Shown piece by piece: positions 38,964 to 47,848 of a DNA stretch of 47,848 nt. The notes under the pieces are model-generated. The model was not told the origin of the DNA, made no database searches, and worked only from the letters and a program-made list of their open reading frames with translations. Position numbers and translations under genes: made by a program. Within the stretch, counting starts at the first letter, position 1. Every line of letters begins with the position of its first letter. The DNA comes from Desulfocapsa sp. Its GTDB lineage: Bacteria; Desulfobacterota; Desulfobulbia; Desulfobulbales; Desulfocapsaceae. The DNA lies in assembly GCA_029932055.1 (NCBI GenBank), contig JAOZQU010000003.1, forward strand, positions 1-47,848, given 5' to 3'.

Positions 38964-40192
38964 GACCGATCACTTGCCTGCCCGGAGGACTGTTTTTTAA
39001 ATTGATAGCTGCGCCTGACATTGGAGATAAGGCCTTCGGGTCTAAAAACCATCATGACCACAAGAATTCCACCAAAGGCCAGCATACGATACTCAGAAAG
39101 TGCACGCAGATATTCTGGCATGAGAATAAGGATAAGAGCACCGAAAATAACGCCGACAATGGATCCCATACCGCCAAGGACAACAATGGAAAGAATAATG
39201 GCAGATTCCAGAAATGTAAAACTTGCTGGATTGACAAAGGTTGTTTTGGCGGCAAAGATCACACCAACAAGACCGGCCCAGAAGGCACCAAGGCTGAATG
39301 CAACAAGCTTTGTTTTAGTCTTGTCAATACCCATTGCCTGGCAGGCGATTTCATCCTCACGGAGTGCAAGCCACGCCCTGCCAAGACGAGAATTCTGCAA
39401 CCTGTTCACCACAAAAATAGTAACAATAACGAGACCTACAACCAGATAATAGATATATGTGATTCCTCCAGCAAAGGACATATCCATGCCAAAAAATCCT
39501 GGTCGAGCAATATTTGCAATACCACTTGGGCCCTGAGAAAAATCATTCCAGTTCTCAAGAATAAGCCTGATAATTTCACCAAAACCAAGGGTCACGATGG
39601 CCAGATAATCACCTCGAAGACGGAGCACGGGAAAGCCGAGAAGAATCCCAAGAAAAGCTGCAAACAAGCCACCAATGGGTAGAACTGCCCAGAACCCCAT
39701 ATTAAAATGCATGTTGAGCAGTGCATAACTGTAGGCACCGACGGCATAAAATGCAACGTAGCCAAGATCGAGCAGACCGGCTACTCCCACCACAATATTT
39801 AAGCCCAGGCCTAAAACCACATACATAAGGGCTGTGGTCATAATATTTGTCTGATAGGTGGAAAAAAGATAAGGAAAGCTCAGAGCAAAGACAAGAACGG
39901 CAAGACTTAAAGGATACAGGAATCTTGGCTCCCGCAGAATGCGCTGCATAAAAGGCTCAGTTATTGACCTGTTCCCCTTTTTGCGTCCGGCACGGCGCTC
40001 TTTCCGAATAAGATAGACTTTTGACAAGATGGAAATAACAAAACTGCCAAGGGCAATAAAAAACATATTATCCCAACGCCATTCAACGGTTCGCTCAATG
40101 GGGTCAACCTTGATCACCATAATGGGAAAGGTGAGGAAGGCAAACCAAAGCGCAATGAGAGCCGATCGTTTAAGTTCTTTAAGAGGAAACAT
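38960..40192 (-). CDS. livM: Branched-chain amino acid ABC transporter permease
   Basis: GLGLNIVVGVAGLLDLGYVAFYAVGAY; LRLRGDYLAIVTLGFGEIIRL. Confidence 0.94.
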   Translation of the reverse strand: MFPLKELKRSALIALWFAFLTFPIMVIKVDPIERTVEWRWDNMFFIALGSFVISILSKVYLIRKERRAGRKKGNRSITEPFMQRILREPRFLYPLSLAVLVFALSFPYLFSTYQTNIMTTALMYVVLGLGLNIVVGVAGLLDLGYVAFYAVGAYSYALLNMHFNMGFWAVLPIGGLFAAFLGILLGFPVLRLRGDYLAIVTLGFGEIIRLILENWNDFSQGPSGIANIARPGFFGMDMSFAGGITYIYYLVVGLVIVTIFVVNRLQNSRLGRAWLALREDEIACQAMGIDKTKTKLVAFSLGAFWAGLVGVIFAAKTTFVNPASFTFLESAIILSIVVLGGMGSIVGVIFGALILILMPEYLRALSEYRMLAFGGILVVMMVFRPEGLISNVRRSYQFKKQSSGQASDRS

Positions 40193-40205
40193 ACTTCATA
40201 CCCGG

Positions 40206-41123
40206 TTACACTTTCTTGGTTTCAGCCTTGCCGAGAAGCCCGGAAGGTTTAAAAATAAGGATCAGAACAAGAAGAGAAAAGGCAAAAACATCTTCATAGT
40301 CGGACGACACATAGCCTGTGGCAAAGCTTTCAGTCAGGCCAAGAACAAGGCTGCCAAGCACTGCCCCGGGAATAGAACCTATGCCACCAAGTACTGCTGC
40401 AGTAAACGCCTTAATTCCTGCAATAAAACCAATATAAAAATTGATCTGGCCGATATGGGAGGCAATGAGCAAACCGCCAATCGCTGCCAGAGCCGATCCT
40501 ATGATAAACGTGGCCGAAATTACCCGATCAACATTAATCCCCACCAGCACAGCCATGGTCTTATCTTGGGCTGTTGCCCGCATGGCCTTACCAATCTTTG
40601 TAAATTTAATCAGGAAAGTCAGTCCAATCATGACAAGCGCAGTAGTAACCAGAATAACAAGATCCGATGAGCCCACAATATGGGCAACTGGTTCCATGAA
40701 GGCAAACTCAGGGATAAGCGCTGGAAAAGGGAGAAAATCAGAAGTCTGGGCAAGGAGCACATAGTTCTGCAGAAAAATCGACATTCCAATTGCGCTGATA
40801 AGGGGTGCCAGCCTCGGTGCCTTGCGGAGAGGCCTGTAGGCGAGTTTCTCAATGGTGAAGCCATAAGAGGCAGACCAGACCGCAGCAGCAAGACCCGCAA
40901 TAACAACAATGGCAAGAACCGGAAAACCGTATATGGACAGTACCGTGGCTACAATAAAGGAGGTGAACGCACCAATCATGTATATTTCACCATGGGCAAA
41001 ATTAATAAGCCCGATAATGCCGTATACCATGGTGTAGCCAAGCGCGATCAGAGCATAAATAGATCCCCTGGTCAGTCCGCCAAAAAAGAGTTCAATGAAA
41101 TAATCCATGTTTATCCAAATCAC
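40206..41123 (-). CDS. livH: Branched-chain amino acid ABC transporter permease
   Basis: GSIYALIALGYTMVYGIIGLINFAHGEIYMIGAF; AAVLGGIGSIPGAVLG. Confidence 0.95.
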   Translation of the reverse strand: MIWINMDYFIELFFGGLTRGSIYALIALGYTMVYGIIGLINFAHGEIYMIGAFTSFIVATVLSIYGFPVLAIVVIAGLAAAVWSASYGFTIEKLAYRPLRKAPRLAPLISAIGMSIFLQNYVLLAQTSDFLPFPALIPEFAFMEPVAHIVGSSDLVILVTTALVMIGLTFLIKFTKIGKAMRATAQDKTMAVLVGINVDRVISATFIIGSALAAIGGLLIASHIGQINFYIGFIAGIKAFTAAVLGGIGSIPGAVLGSLVLGLTESFATGYVSSDYEDVFAFSLLVLILIFKPSGLLGKAETKKV

Positions 41124-41133
41124 ATAAAAAGAA

Positions 41134-41163
41134 GAGCCCGGAACAGAATTCCTCTGTTCCAGG
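41134..41163 (-). terminator. Stem-loop between livK and livH
   Basis: GGAACAGA-ATTCC-TCTGTTCC perfect 8-bp stem with outer GCC/GGC pairing; followed on the minus strand by TCTTCTTTTT. Confidence 0.65.
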
Positions 41164-41196
41164 CATGGAGCAATTACTAAATAAAACTTCTTTTTC

Positions 41197-42339
41197 TTAC
41201 TTTACTTCAACATACTTTCCATCTCGAACCTGGTACATGGCAAAACCAACACCAACAGCATCACCCTTTGCATCAAAGTTGATATTTCCAACAGGAGTCT
41301 CTACTTTTTCATTCTGCAAAGCTTTTACAATAGCCGCCATATCAGTAGATCCTGCTTTTTCGATTGCATTTAAAAGAGCAAGAGCAGCAGAATAAGCATT
41401 CTCGTAGAAAGCACCGGGATCTTCATTGTACGCTTCTTTGTGGGCAGCAATAGCAGCTATGGACACAGGATTTGTTGAATTATCCTGAGGACCGGATGCG
41501 TAAACACCTTCGGCATTTTTACCGGCAACTTTGATAAAGGTATCATCTTTTACACCATCATCAGAAATAAAATTGAGGTTCATACGTTTCTTTTTCATCA
41601 TGGAAACGATTTTTGAAGCCTCTGGATGATAGCCGCCAAAAATGACGGTATCTGCACCTTTGCGCTTAATTTTCTGCACGATGGCAGTGTAATCAACAGC
41701 ACCGGGAGTCACTCCTTCAAAAAGAACAACCTCTGCTTTTCCGGATTGTTCAACAAAGGTCTTGGCAAACTCAGCAAGTCCTTTACCGTAATCACCTTTA
41801 TCATGAATAACTGCAATTTTCTTGGCACCGATTACGTTGATGGCAAAATCGACCTCGGTCTTGGCCTGGGCATCATCGGAAGCAATGGTTCTGAAAAAGT
41901 TAGGATAATCGCCGGACTGAGTAAGCCCGGGATTAGTGGCAGAAGGAGACATAACAACAACACCTGCCTCTTTATAAATTGGAAGTGCTGCTTTGGTGGC
42001 ACCAGAACAGATATGGCCAAGCACTACGTCTACGCCATCTGTAACAAGCTTGGTAGCAGTATTTGTGGCAACTTCAGGTTTACAGACATCATCTTCAATG
42101 AGAAGTTCTATTTTCTTTCCGTTGATTCCACCTTTGGCATTGTACGCGGCAACTACCAACTCGGCAGCCTTAACTGTAGGTATACCATAAGAGGCAAGGT
42201 CGCCACTCTGAGCACCGGCCACACCAAACTTAATGGTGTCTCCTGCAATAGTGGCAACTGGAACAGTCAAGGCAAAACTCAAGGCAACTGCAGTAACAAA
42301 CAATTTTTTCTTTAATGCTGACTTCATTATCGTCTCCAT
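41197..42339 (-). CDS. livK: Branched-chain amino acid ABC transporter substrate-binding protein
   Basis: Signal peptide; IKFGVAGAQSGDLASYGIPTVKAAELVVAAYNAKGGINGKKIELLIEDD. Confidence 0.93.
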   Translation of the reverse strand: METIMKSALKKKLFVTAVALSFALTVPVATIAGDTIKFGVAGAQSGDLASYGIPTVKAAELVVAAYNAKGGINGKKIELLIEDDVCKPEVATNTATKLVTDGVDVVLGHICSGATKAALPIYKEAGVVVMSPSATNPGLTQSGDYPNFFRTIASDDAQAKTEVDFAINVIGAKKIAVIHDKGDYGKGLAEFAKTFVEQSGKAEVVLFEGVTPGAVDYTAIVQKIKRKGADTVIFGGYHPEASKIVSMMKKKRMNLNFISDDGVKDDTFIKVAGKNAEGVYASGPQDNSTNPVSIAAIAAHKEAYNEDPGAFYENAYSAALALLNAIEKAGSTDMAAIVKALQNEKVETPVGNINFDAKGDAVGVGFAMYQVRDGKYVEVK

Positions 42340-42615
42340 TTATTGAATTATTTTTCTTTACCCGTTTAATGTCGGAAAAAAGAGAAGAAGGACATAGAAT
42401 AGGGCTGAAACTCTGTACGAATGTTAGTACCTTATAAATTGTTTTCGTATTTTTTTGAAAAGAATTTCGTTAAGGTACTTATACCGGCGCACTTTCCGTC
42501 TACCGGTGTTAGTATCATTAAGTCAAAAAGAAGTCGAGGATAATAGCAATCAATAAAAAAAGTAGACTTTTCTCCTCAATCAAAATTTGCAGCATACTAC
42601 TCACCCCCTAAAAAT

Positions 42616-43701
42616 ATGTCACAGAAATTCTCAAGCCTTTACTTTTTCGGTCGTCCCTTCAGCCCTCTCTACAGTTGGATCATGAAAACTAGAGAAGCAC
42701 TTTATCTTAAGGGGTTAAAACGACGCTACAAGTTAAATGTCCCCGTTATATCGGTTGGTAATCTTACCATGGGCGGTACCGGTAAAACTCCTGTAGTCGG
42801 TATGCTGGCCTCACTACTGAAAGAAAAGGGCTTCCGACCCGCCATTATTTCAAGGGGCTACGGAGGTGCTGGTGGAAACAAGGTAAACGTAGTTTCTAAT
42901 GGTAAAGAAGTTCTGCTCGATGCCAAAGCAGCCGGTGATGAGCCATGCCTTCTGGCAAAAAGCCTTCCTGGAGTTCCAATATTGACAGGTATTGTGAGAA
43001 TCCTTCCATGTCGTCATGCCGTAAGTGAATATAACTGCAATATTCTGCTTCTTGACGATGGATTCCAGCACATGTCGGTACAACGTGATCTGGATCTTGT
43101 TCTTTTCAGTGCAGCCAGTCTTGCTGGAAACAGTAGAGTATTTCCAGGTGGTGACCTGAGAGAGCCTGTCTCGGCTTTAAAAAGATGCCATGCCTTTGTG
43201 CTCACAGGTGTGACTGACAACTTAAAAGAACGCTGCATCACCTTTGGAAAACTTTTGCAACAGCGCTTCCCTGATAAACCTGTCTTCTATTTTTCCTACC
43301 AGCCTGTTGGAATTATATCATTAGAGAGCAACAAGCTGCAGAAAGTATCATCCCTCCCCTCGCCCCTTTATGGTTTCTGTGGAATTGCACAGCCTGAACT
43401 CTTTCAAAAAACCCTGGCAACACAAGACATATCCATGTCCGGATTCCTGCCATTAAAAGATCATCAACCCTTCACTCCATCGCTTATAAAAAAAATTACG
43501 GGACAGGCTAATGCGAAGAATGCCCAGGGGCTGATCACAACTGAAAAGGATCTTATCAAGCTGCAAAAAGGTACTTTTGAACTTCCCTGCTTTGGACTTA
43601 AAATGAAGGTACAGCCAGATCCTGCATTTAAAGATTATTTGGAAGAAAAGTTGTCCATTTTCACTCAGTTGTGTCATTCTTCCCACAGATCAGCAAAATA
43701 A
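42616..43701 (+). CDS. lpxK: Tetraacyldisaccharide 4'-kinase
   Basis: VPVISVGNLTMGGTGKTPVV; IISRGYGG; ILLLDDGFQHMSVQRDLDLVLF; TTEKDLIKL. Confidence 0.95.
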   Translation: MSQKFSSLYFFGRPFSPLYSWIMKTREALYLKGLKRRYKLNVPVISVGNLTMGGTGKTPVVGMLASLLKEKGFRPAIISRGYGGAGGNKVNVVSNGKEVLLDAKAAGDEPCLLAKSLPGVPILTGIVRILPCRHAVSEYNCNILLLDDGFQHMSVQRDLDLVLFSAASLAGNSRVFPGGDLREPVSALKRCHAFVLTGVTDNLKERCITFGKLLQQRFPDKPVFYFSYQPVGIISLESNKLQKVSSLPSPLYGFCGIAQPELFQKTLATQDISMSGFLPLKDHQPFTPSLIKKITGQANAKNAQGLITTEKDLIKLQKGTFELPCFGLKMKVQPDPAFKDYLEEKLSIFTQLCHSSHRSAK

Positions 43702-43786
43702 GCACGAAAACAACACACCTTAGTAAGTGCCTAAAAACATAACATTTTCCCACACACCCTCACGACACAAGCACCCAACCAAGCGG

Positions 43787-43802
43787 TGGCACGTTTTTTG
43801 CA
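43787..43802 (+). promoter_or_regulatory. Sigma-54 (-24/-12) promoter upstream of lpxC
   Basis: TGGCACG-TTTT-TTGCA matches consensus TGGCACR-N4-TTGCW exactly, GG-N10-GC spacing. Confidence 0.75.
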
Positions 43803-43860
43803 ATGCAATACATAATTATTTAATGAAACACCCTACTATATCAATATATAAGGACTAAAC

Positions 43861-44868
43861 ATGGCATCCCTTTCACTCGATCCACATCAGCATACATTGA
43901 AAAAATCAATCAGTTGCTATGGCGTTGGATTGCATTCAGGCGACCCGGTTAATCTTGCCATCAGGCCGGCCCCCGCAAATTCAGGGATTCATTTCTTTCG
44001 TACCGACCTTGACGACAAAAACGGCATTCCAGCCCATATGGATAAAGTAGTAGATACCAGACTGGCCACCACCATTGCAGATAAGGAAATGTATGTTTCC
44101 ACCACCGAGCATCTCATGGCAGCCCTGAGAGGATTTGGTGTTGATAATGCAAATATCGAACTCGATGGCGCTGAAGTACCCATCATGGATGGAAGCGCCG
44201 GTCCCTTTATGCTGCTTTTAAAACGTGCGGGACTGAAAAAACAAAAAGCCATGCGTAAAGTCCTGCGTATCACAAAAGAAATTGTATATACTTCCGGTGA
44301 CGCTGAAATAAAAATCGTGCCCTATGAAGGATGTAAAATCAGTGGAAAAATTAACTTTGCAGACTCTCTGATCAAAAAGCAGTCCTACACCCTTGATTTG
44401 AATTCTGAACAATTTACCAAAGAAATTTCCCGAGCCAGAACATTCGGCTACGTTGAACAGGTTGAAGAACTCTGGGCCAATGGCTTAGCTCAAGGTGGAA
44501 ACCTTAGCAATGTTATCGCCATTCACTGGGACGGAAAAAGTATCCTTAATGAAGATGGATTACGTTTTACCGACGAATTTATTCGCCATAAAGTTCTGGA
44601 TCTCATTGGCGACCTTGCTCTGATGGGTTGCCCCATTCTCGGTCATGTTATTGCCTCCCGTTGCGGCCACACTCAGCATCTTGCTTTCATGAAAGCTTTA
44701 GCTCAGGCAACAGACTGCTGGGAAATTGTCGAAATGAAAACAAATGGTGGCCATTCAGTATTTCATCAGGTGGCGTCATCAACAAAGGCTATAAAAGAAC
44801 AAATCATACCTTTCTTTGTTCCACAGCCCGCTCACCCGGCACACCAAGTTGCCCGCGTATCCTGCTGA
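43861..44868 (+). CDS. lpxC: UDP-3-O-acyl-N-acetylglucosamine deacetylase
   Basis: GVGLHSGDPVNLAIRPA; TTEHLMAAL; VPIMDGSAGPF; RARTFGYVEQVEEL; HKVLDLIGDLAL. Confidence 0.96.
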   Translation: MASLSLDPHQHTLKKSISCYGVGLHSGDPVNLAIRPAPANSGIHFFRTDLDDKNGIPAHMDKVVDTRLATTIADKEMYVSTTEHLMAALRGFGVDNANIELDGAEVPIMDGSAGPFMLLLKRAGLKKQKAMRKVLRITKEIVYTSGDAEIKIVPYEGCKISGKINFADSLIKKQSYTLDLNSEQFTKEISRARTFGYVEQVEELWANGLAQGGNLSNVIAIHWDGKSILNEDGLRFTDEFIRHKVLDLIGDLALMGCPILGHVIASRCGHTQHLAFMKALAQATDCWEIVEMKTNGGHSVFHQVASSTKAIKEQIIPFFVPQPAHPAHQVARVSC

Positions 44869-44898
44869 AATAGTCATGAACAATTGGCATTTCAGCAG
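44862..44898. repeat. Inverted repeat spanning the lpxC stop codon
   Basis: CTGCTGAAAT-N17-ATTTCAGCAG, perfect 10-bp arms, no U-tract. Confidence 0.7.
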
Positions 44899-44958
44899 AA
44901 GTCTACTTCGATAGACGATGTCCTTAGGGCTCACACAAAAATCAAATTTTGTCACCTT

Positions 44959-45375
44959 TTACTCGCCTATAATTTTTACCAGCACCCGTTTTTTTCTCCG
45001 TCCATCAAATTCTCCGTAAAAAATCTGCTCCCAGGTTCCAAAATCCATCCTTCCATCAGTGATTGCCACAACCACTTCTCTTCCCATGATCTGCCGCTTC
45101 ATATGGGCATCAGCATTATCTTCATAGCCATTGTGACGATACTGCTCCACCGGGGCATGAGGAGCCAGTTTCTCCAGCCACACCTCATAATCATGATGGA
45201 GACCGGACTCATCATCATTAATAAATACACTTGCTGTGATGTGCATAGCGTTGCAGAGAAGCAGTCCGTTTGAGATACCGCTTTCTTTAAGACATTCTTC
45301 AACCTTGGGAGTGATATTGATAAAAGCCCTTCTGGTTGGCACTTCAAACCACAACTCTTTACGAAAGTGCTTCAT
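44959..45375 (-). CDS. YjbQ/UPF0047 family protein
   Basis: [65 protein letters not shown]. Confidence 0.92.
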   Translation of the reverse strand: MKHFRKELWFEVPTRRAFINITPKVEECLKESGISNGLLLCNAMHITASVFINDDESGLHHDYEVWLEKLAPHAPVEQYRHNGYEDNADAHMKRQIMGREVVVAITDGRMDFGTWEQIFYGEFDGRRKKRVLVKIIGE

Positions 45376-45431
45376 GGTATTTCCCCTTTTCCTTTGATGG
45401 TATCACAACATTCTGTGCAAAATATTTTATA

Positions 45432-45470
45432 CAAAAAAAAGGCCCGGCAAAAAAACCTTCTGCCAAGCCT
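45432..45470 (-). terminator. Rho-independent terminator downstream of hisHF
   Basis: Minus strand AGGCTTGGCA-N11-TGCCGGGCCT (two G-U pairs) followed by T8. Confidence 0.85.
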
Positions 45471-45508
45471 ATTTGTTCTTATAATAAAACCTACGAGTTA
45501 CTACAAAT

Positions 45509-47104
45509 TCAGCGTATTTCAACACCACTATCTGCCAGAGCCTGTTTCACCTCGGCAATGGGTACCTCTTTTCGATGAAAAATCCCAGCGGCAAGGGCTG
45601 CTTCTGCGTCAGTTTCCTGAAAAACGTCAACAAAATGGGCAGCAGAGCCAGCACCGGATGAGGCAATTACCGGAATTGAAACCGCGGCTTTAACGTGATT
45701 GATCAATTCAAAGTCAAAACCACTGTTTGTCCCATCCTTATCAATACAGTTCAAAAGAATCTCTCCAGCCCCTAAGGCCTCACAACTCGTTGCAAGCTGC
45801 ACAGCATCAAGATCACGTCCTTCACGTCCACCTTTCACAGTACATTGGTACCAGCAATATTCCTCACCATCAGGGCCGGGAACATTTGTTTTGATAGTAT
45901 GATGGCTAGTTTCTTCAGGGCTTTTTACATACACTCGCCTGGGATCAACCGAAATAACAACTGCCTGTGCTCCGTAAACAAATGAAATCTGTTCGATGGA
46001 ACTCTTTCCTGTTTTTTTGGAGGTTTTCAAATATTCTTCGGCTGTATAGCAGGCGTCTGAGCCAATGGAAATTTTGTCGGCACCTGAACGAAAATATTCA
46101 GACGCCACATCAAGTGGGCTGTACTCTTTTCCATTACTATCTGTAAATTCACGGATTCCGCCACCAATGGTCAGTGGCACAAAAACCTGTTCGGAAGTCT
46201 TTTGCAGTACTTCGATCATGGGTTGATCTTCCATGGGAAAATCTCTAAATCCTGTGATATTTAGGAAGGTAATCTCATCAGCACCTTCTTCATAATACCG
46301 CCTGGCAAGCTCCACAGGCTTTCCGAGATTTCTCACCTCTCCCTCTTCGCGCACATCATACTGATCGCCCTTGGTGACCACAAGATCACCATTGTCATTA
46401 GTTCGTACGTCAAGACAGGCAATGACACGTTTTGCCATACGTGTCTCTTGTTGATTGGCTGATACTTTTCCGGATGAGAGAGTGATACTCTCAGTATTTC
46501 CATCTTTCAAATAATTCCCAAGGATAGCAAGGCCTGCTTCACCACTTTTTTCCGGATGAAACTGAAAGGCTGTCACGTTGCCTTTTTGCAGGCCACTGAC
46601 AAACTCCTCACCATAATTGGTAGTACTAAGAAGCCATTCCTGATCCGCATCTTCAAGTGTTGCCCGATAAGAATGAACAAAATAGAGTTTTTCGCCGTTG
46701 TATTCAGCAAATAGAGGGGATTCCCTATGTAGATTCACGCCATTCCAGCCCATTTGAGGGACAGAAAGTTCACTTTCTGCAAAGCGTTTGATCTGCCCTT
46801 TCAGTACCGATAAACCAGCAACACCAGGCGACTCCTCACTGCCTTCAAACAGAACCTGCAGTGCAACACAGATCCCAAGCAGAGGTTTATCGGATCGAAT
46901 ACGCTCAACAAGCGGTTCAACAAAGCCATCACGCTGCAAGCTTTGCATGACAGAGCCATAACTTCCAACACCAGGAAAGATCAAACGTTCGGCGTTAAGA
47001 ATATCAGCAGGGCTTTGTACATCCTGCACAGTGTAGCCTAGTTTTCTAATTGCATTTCGGACACTGCGGACATTGCCGGCGCCATAATCAAGTAATGTTA
47101 TCAT
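45509..47104 (-). CDS. hisHF: Bifunctional imidazole glycerol phosphate synthase (HisH-HisF fusion)
   Basis: N-terminal amidotransferase LLDYGAGNVRSVRNAI, LLGICVALQVLFEGSEE, FQFHPEKSG; C-terminal cyclase KRVIACLDVR, TIGGGIREF, ALAAGIFHRKEVPI; start set at ATG 47104. Confidence 0.93.
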   Translation of the reverse strand: MITLLDYGAGNVRSVRNAIRKLGYTVQDVQSPADILNAERLIFPGVGSYGSVMQSLQRDGFVEPLVERIRSDKPLLGICVALQVLFEGSEESPGVAGLSVLKGQIKRFAESELSVPQMGWNGVNLHRESPLFAEYNGEKLYFVHSYRATLEDADQEWLLSTTNYGEEFVSGLQKGNVTAFQFHPEKSGEAGLAILGNYLKDGNTESITLSSGKVSANQQETRMAKRVIACLDVRTNDNGDLVVTKGDQYDVREEGEVRNLGKPVELARRYYEEGADEITFLNITGFRDFPMEDQPMIEVLQKTSEQVFVPLTIGGGIREFTDSNGKEYSPLDVASEYFRSGADKISIGSDACYTAEEYLKTSKKTGKSSIEQISFVYGAQAVVISVDPRRVYVKSPEETSHHTIKTNVPGPDGEEYCWYQCTVKGGREGRDLDAVQLATSCEALGAGEILLNCIDKDGTNSGFDFELINHVKAAVSIPVIASSGAGSAAHFVDVFQETDAEAALAAGIFHRKEVPIAEVKQALADSGVEIR

Positions 47105-47109
47105 CTGTA

Positions 47110-47694
47110 TTATTTCAAAAGCGTGTAATATTTTCCATTGGCACAACCACGACAGAGCGTTTTCCCATCTTTGTCCACATCGCGACAATCCTGCACCCAG
47201 TCGCCACAGCCCTCACATTGAACACGTTTGAGAGGCCTGCCCGGCATATCTTCTTCAGGAATGTTTATCTGAACTTCATCAACAGTAAAAAGCTCTTCCT
47301 GGGGCATCACGCGATAGGCACCAAGTTGACGTTTGTACTTGTTTTCTATCTCAGGACAATAGTTTTTTGACAGCTCACGAGACTCCTCCCGTGCAACAAT
47401 TCGAACAGCCTTACCAGTATCAAGATTGACAAAAGTTGCAGCCATAACCCCATAATCTATCCAGCGCATGGATCGTTTCCCAAGACTGCATCCGGTAACA
47501 GATTGCACAGCATCAGTGGCACAACGGTCAATTTCAACCAGCACATATAATTTTTTTCTATCCAGGCCTCTTGGATCCTGAATGCCAATGGCTTCAAGCC
47601 CGATCATGGACATTCGTACGCCAATGACCTGTCCAGCGCATATATGACCATGAACCTTTGTTGAGCGTTCCAACAGGACGTCAAATGATTCCAT
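47110..47694 (-). CDS. FmdE family protein with C-terminal Cys4 zinc ribbon
   Basis: KVHGHICAGQVIGVRMSMIGLEAIG; VEIDRCATDAVQSVTGCSLGKRSMRWIDYG; CEGCGDWVQDCRDVDKDGKTLCRGCA. Confidence 0.9.
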   Translation of the reverse strand: MESFDVLLERSTKVHGHICAGQVIGVRMSMIGLEAIGIQDPRGLDRKKLYVLVEIDRCATDAVQSVTGCSLGKRSMRWIDYGVMAATFVNLDTGKAVRIVAREESRELSKNYCPEIENKYKRQLGAYRVMPQEELFTVDEVQINIPEEDMPGRPLKRVQCEGCGDWVQDCRDVDKDGKTLCRGCANGKYYTLLK

Positions 47695-47801
47695 TTTTTT
47701 CTCCGGGAATTTAGAGGGAAAGGGTAAAAATTCGTAACTATTCAGCGTAATTTTGCAGACACTGGATTTTATATTATTTTAGGCTAAAACTTTATAAAAT
47801 C

Positions 47802-47833
47802 CGTCATTCCCGATAACTACCTCGGGAATGACG
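47802..47833. terminator. Strong hairpin, terminator or REP-like palindrome
   Basis: CGTCATTCCCGA-TAACTACC-TCGGGAATGACG, perfect 12-bp stem, then TGCTTTTTG on the plus strand. Confidence 0.7.
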
Positions 47834-47848
47834 TGCTTTTTGAAATAA

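Noticed and set aside
39002-39682. Long ORF antisense to livM (and a similar one at 41626-42315 antisense to livK)
   Set aside because: These lie wholly inside well-recognised genes on the other strand; the composition is typical of antisense frames.
1-47848. Possible CRISPR array accompanying the cas1 fossil
   Set aside because: No regularly spaced direct repeats were seen by eye in intergenic regions; only the cas1-like fragment is supported.

Overview
This ~47.8 kb window looks like an ordinary bacterial chromosome segment. Gene content suggests a Gram-negative Desulfobacterota-like organism (inference only). From left to right it contains: (i) a cluster of secreted proteins, namely a PEP-CTERM-type protein whose sorting tail lies behind an in-frame stop, a small ORF split at an A8 tract, and three right-handed beta-helix proteins, two of them tandem paralogs; (ii) a decayed accessory stretch with a probable cas1 fossil and an AAA ATPase/DUF4143 gene; (iii) housekeeping genes (hydrolase, solute-binding protein, dCMP deaminase, thiL, comM-like) and a remnant of a Phd/YefM-type antitoxin; (iv) a complete-looking MSHA-like type IV pilus/T2SS assembly cluster with two convergent pilin-like genes sharing one terminator hairpin; (v) an overlapping pair of an ABC substrate-binding protein and a hybrid histidine kinase; (vi) trmN6, a DUF1015 gene, queD, a molybdopterin-binding protein gene, an rluA-family gene, lpxB, a Gfo/Idh/MocA oxidoreductase, a livKHMGF operon, lpxK, and lpxC with a consensus-perfect sigma-54 promoter; (vii) a yjbQ-family gene, a eukaryote-style fused hisHF and an FmdE-family gene. 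I saw no CRISPR array, rRNA or tRNA. The observations most worth following up are the PEP-CTERM tail behind a stop, the fused HisHF, the sigma-54 site upstream of lpxC, the cas1 fossil and the rearranged MSHA-like cluster. I found no clear evidence of a wholly new defence or mobile system.
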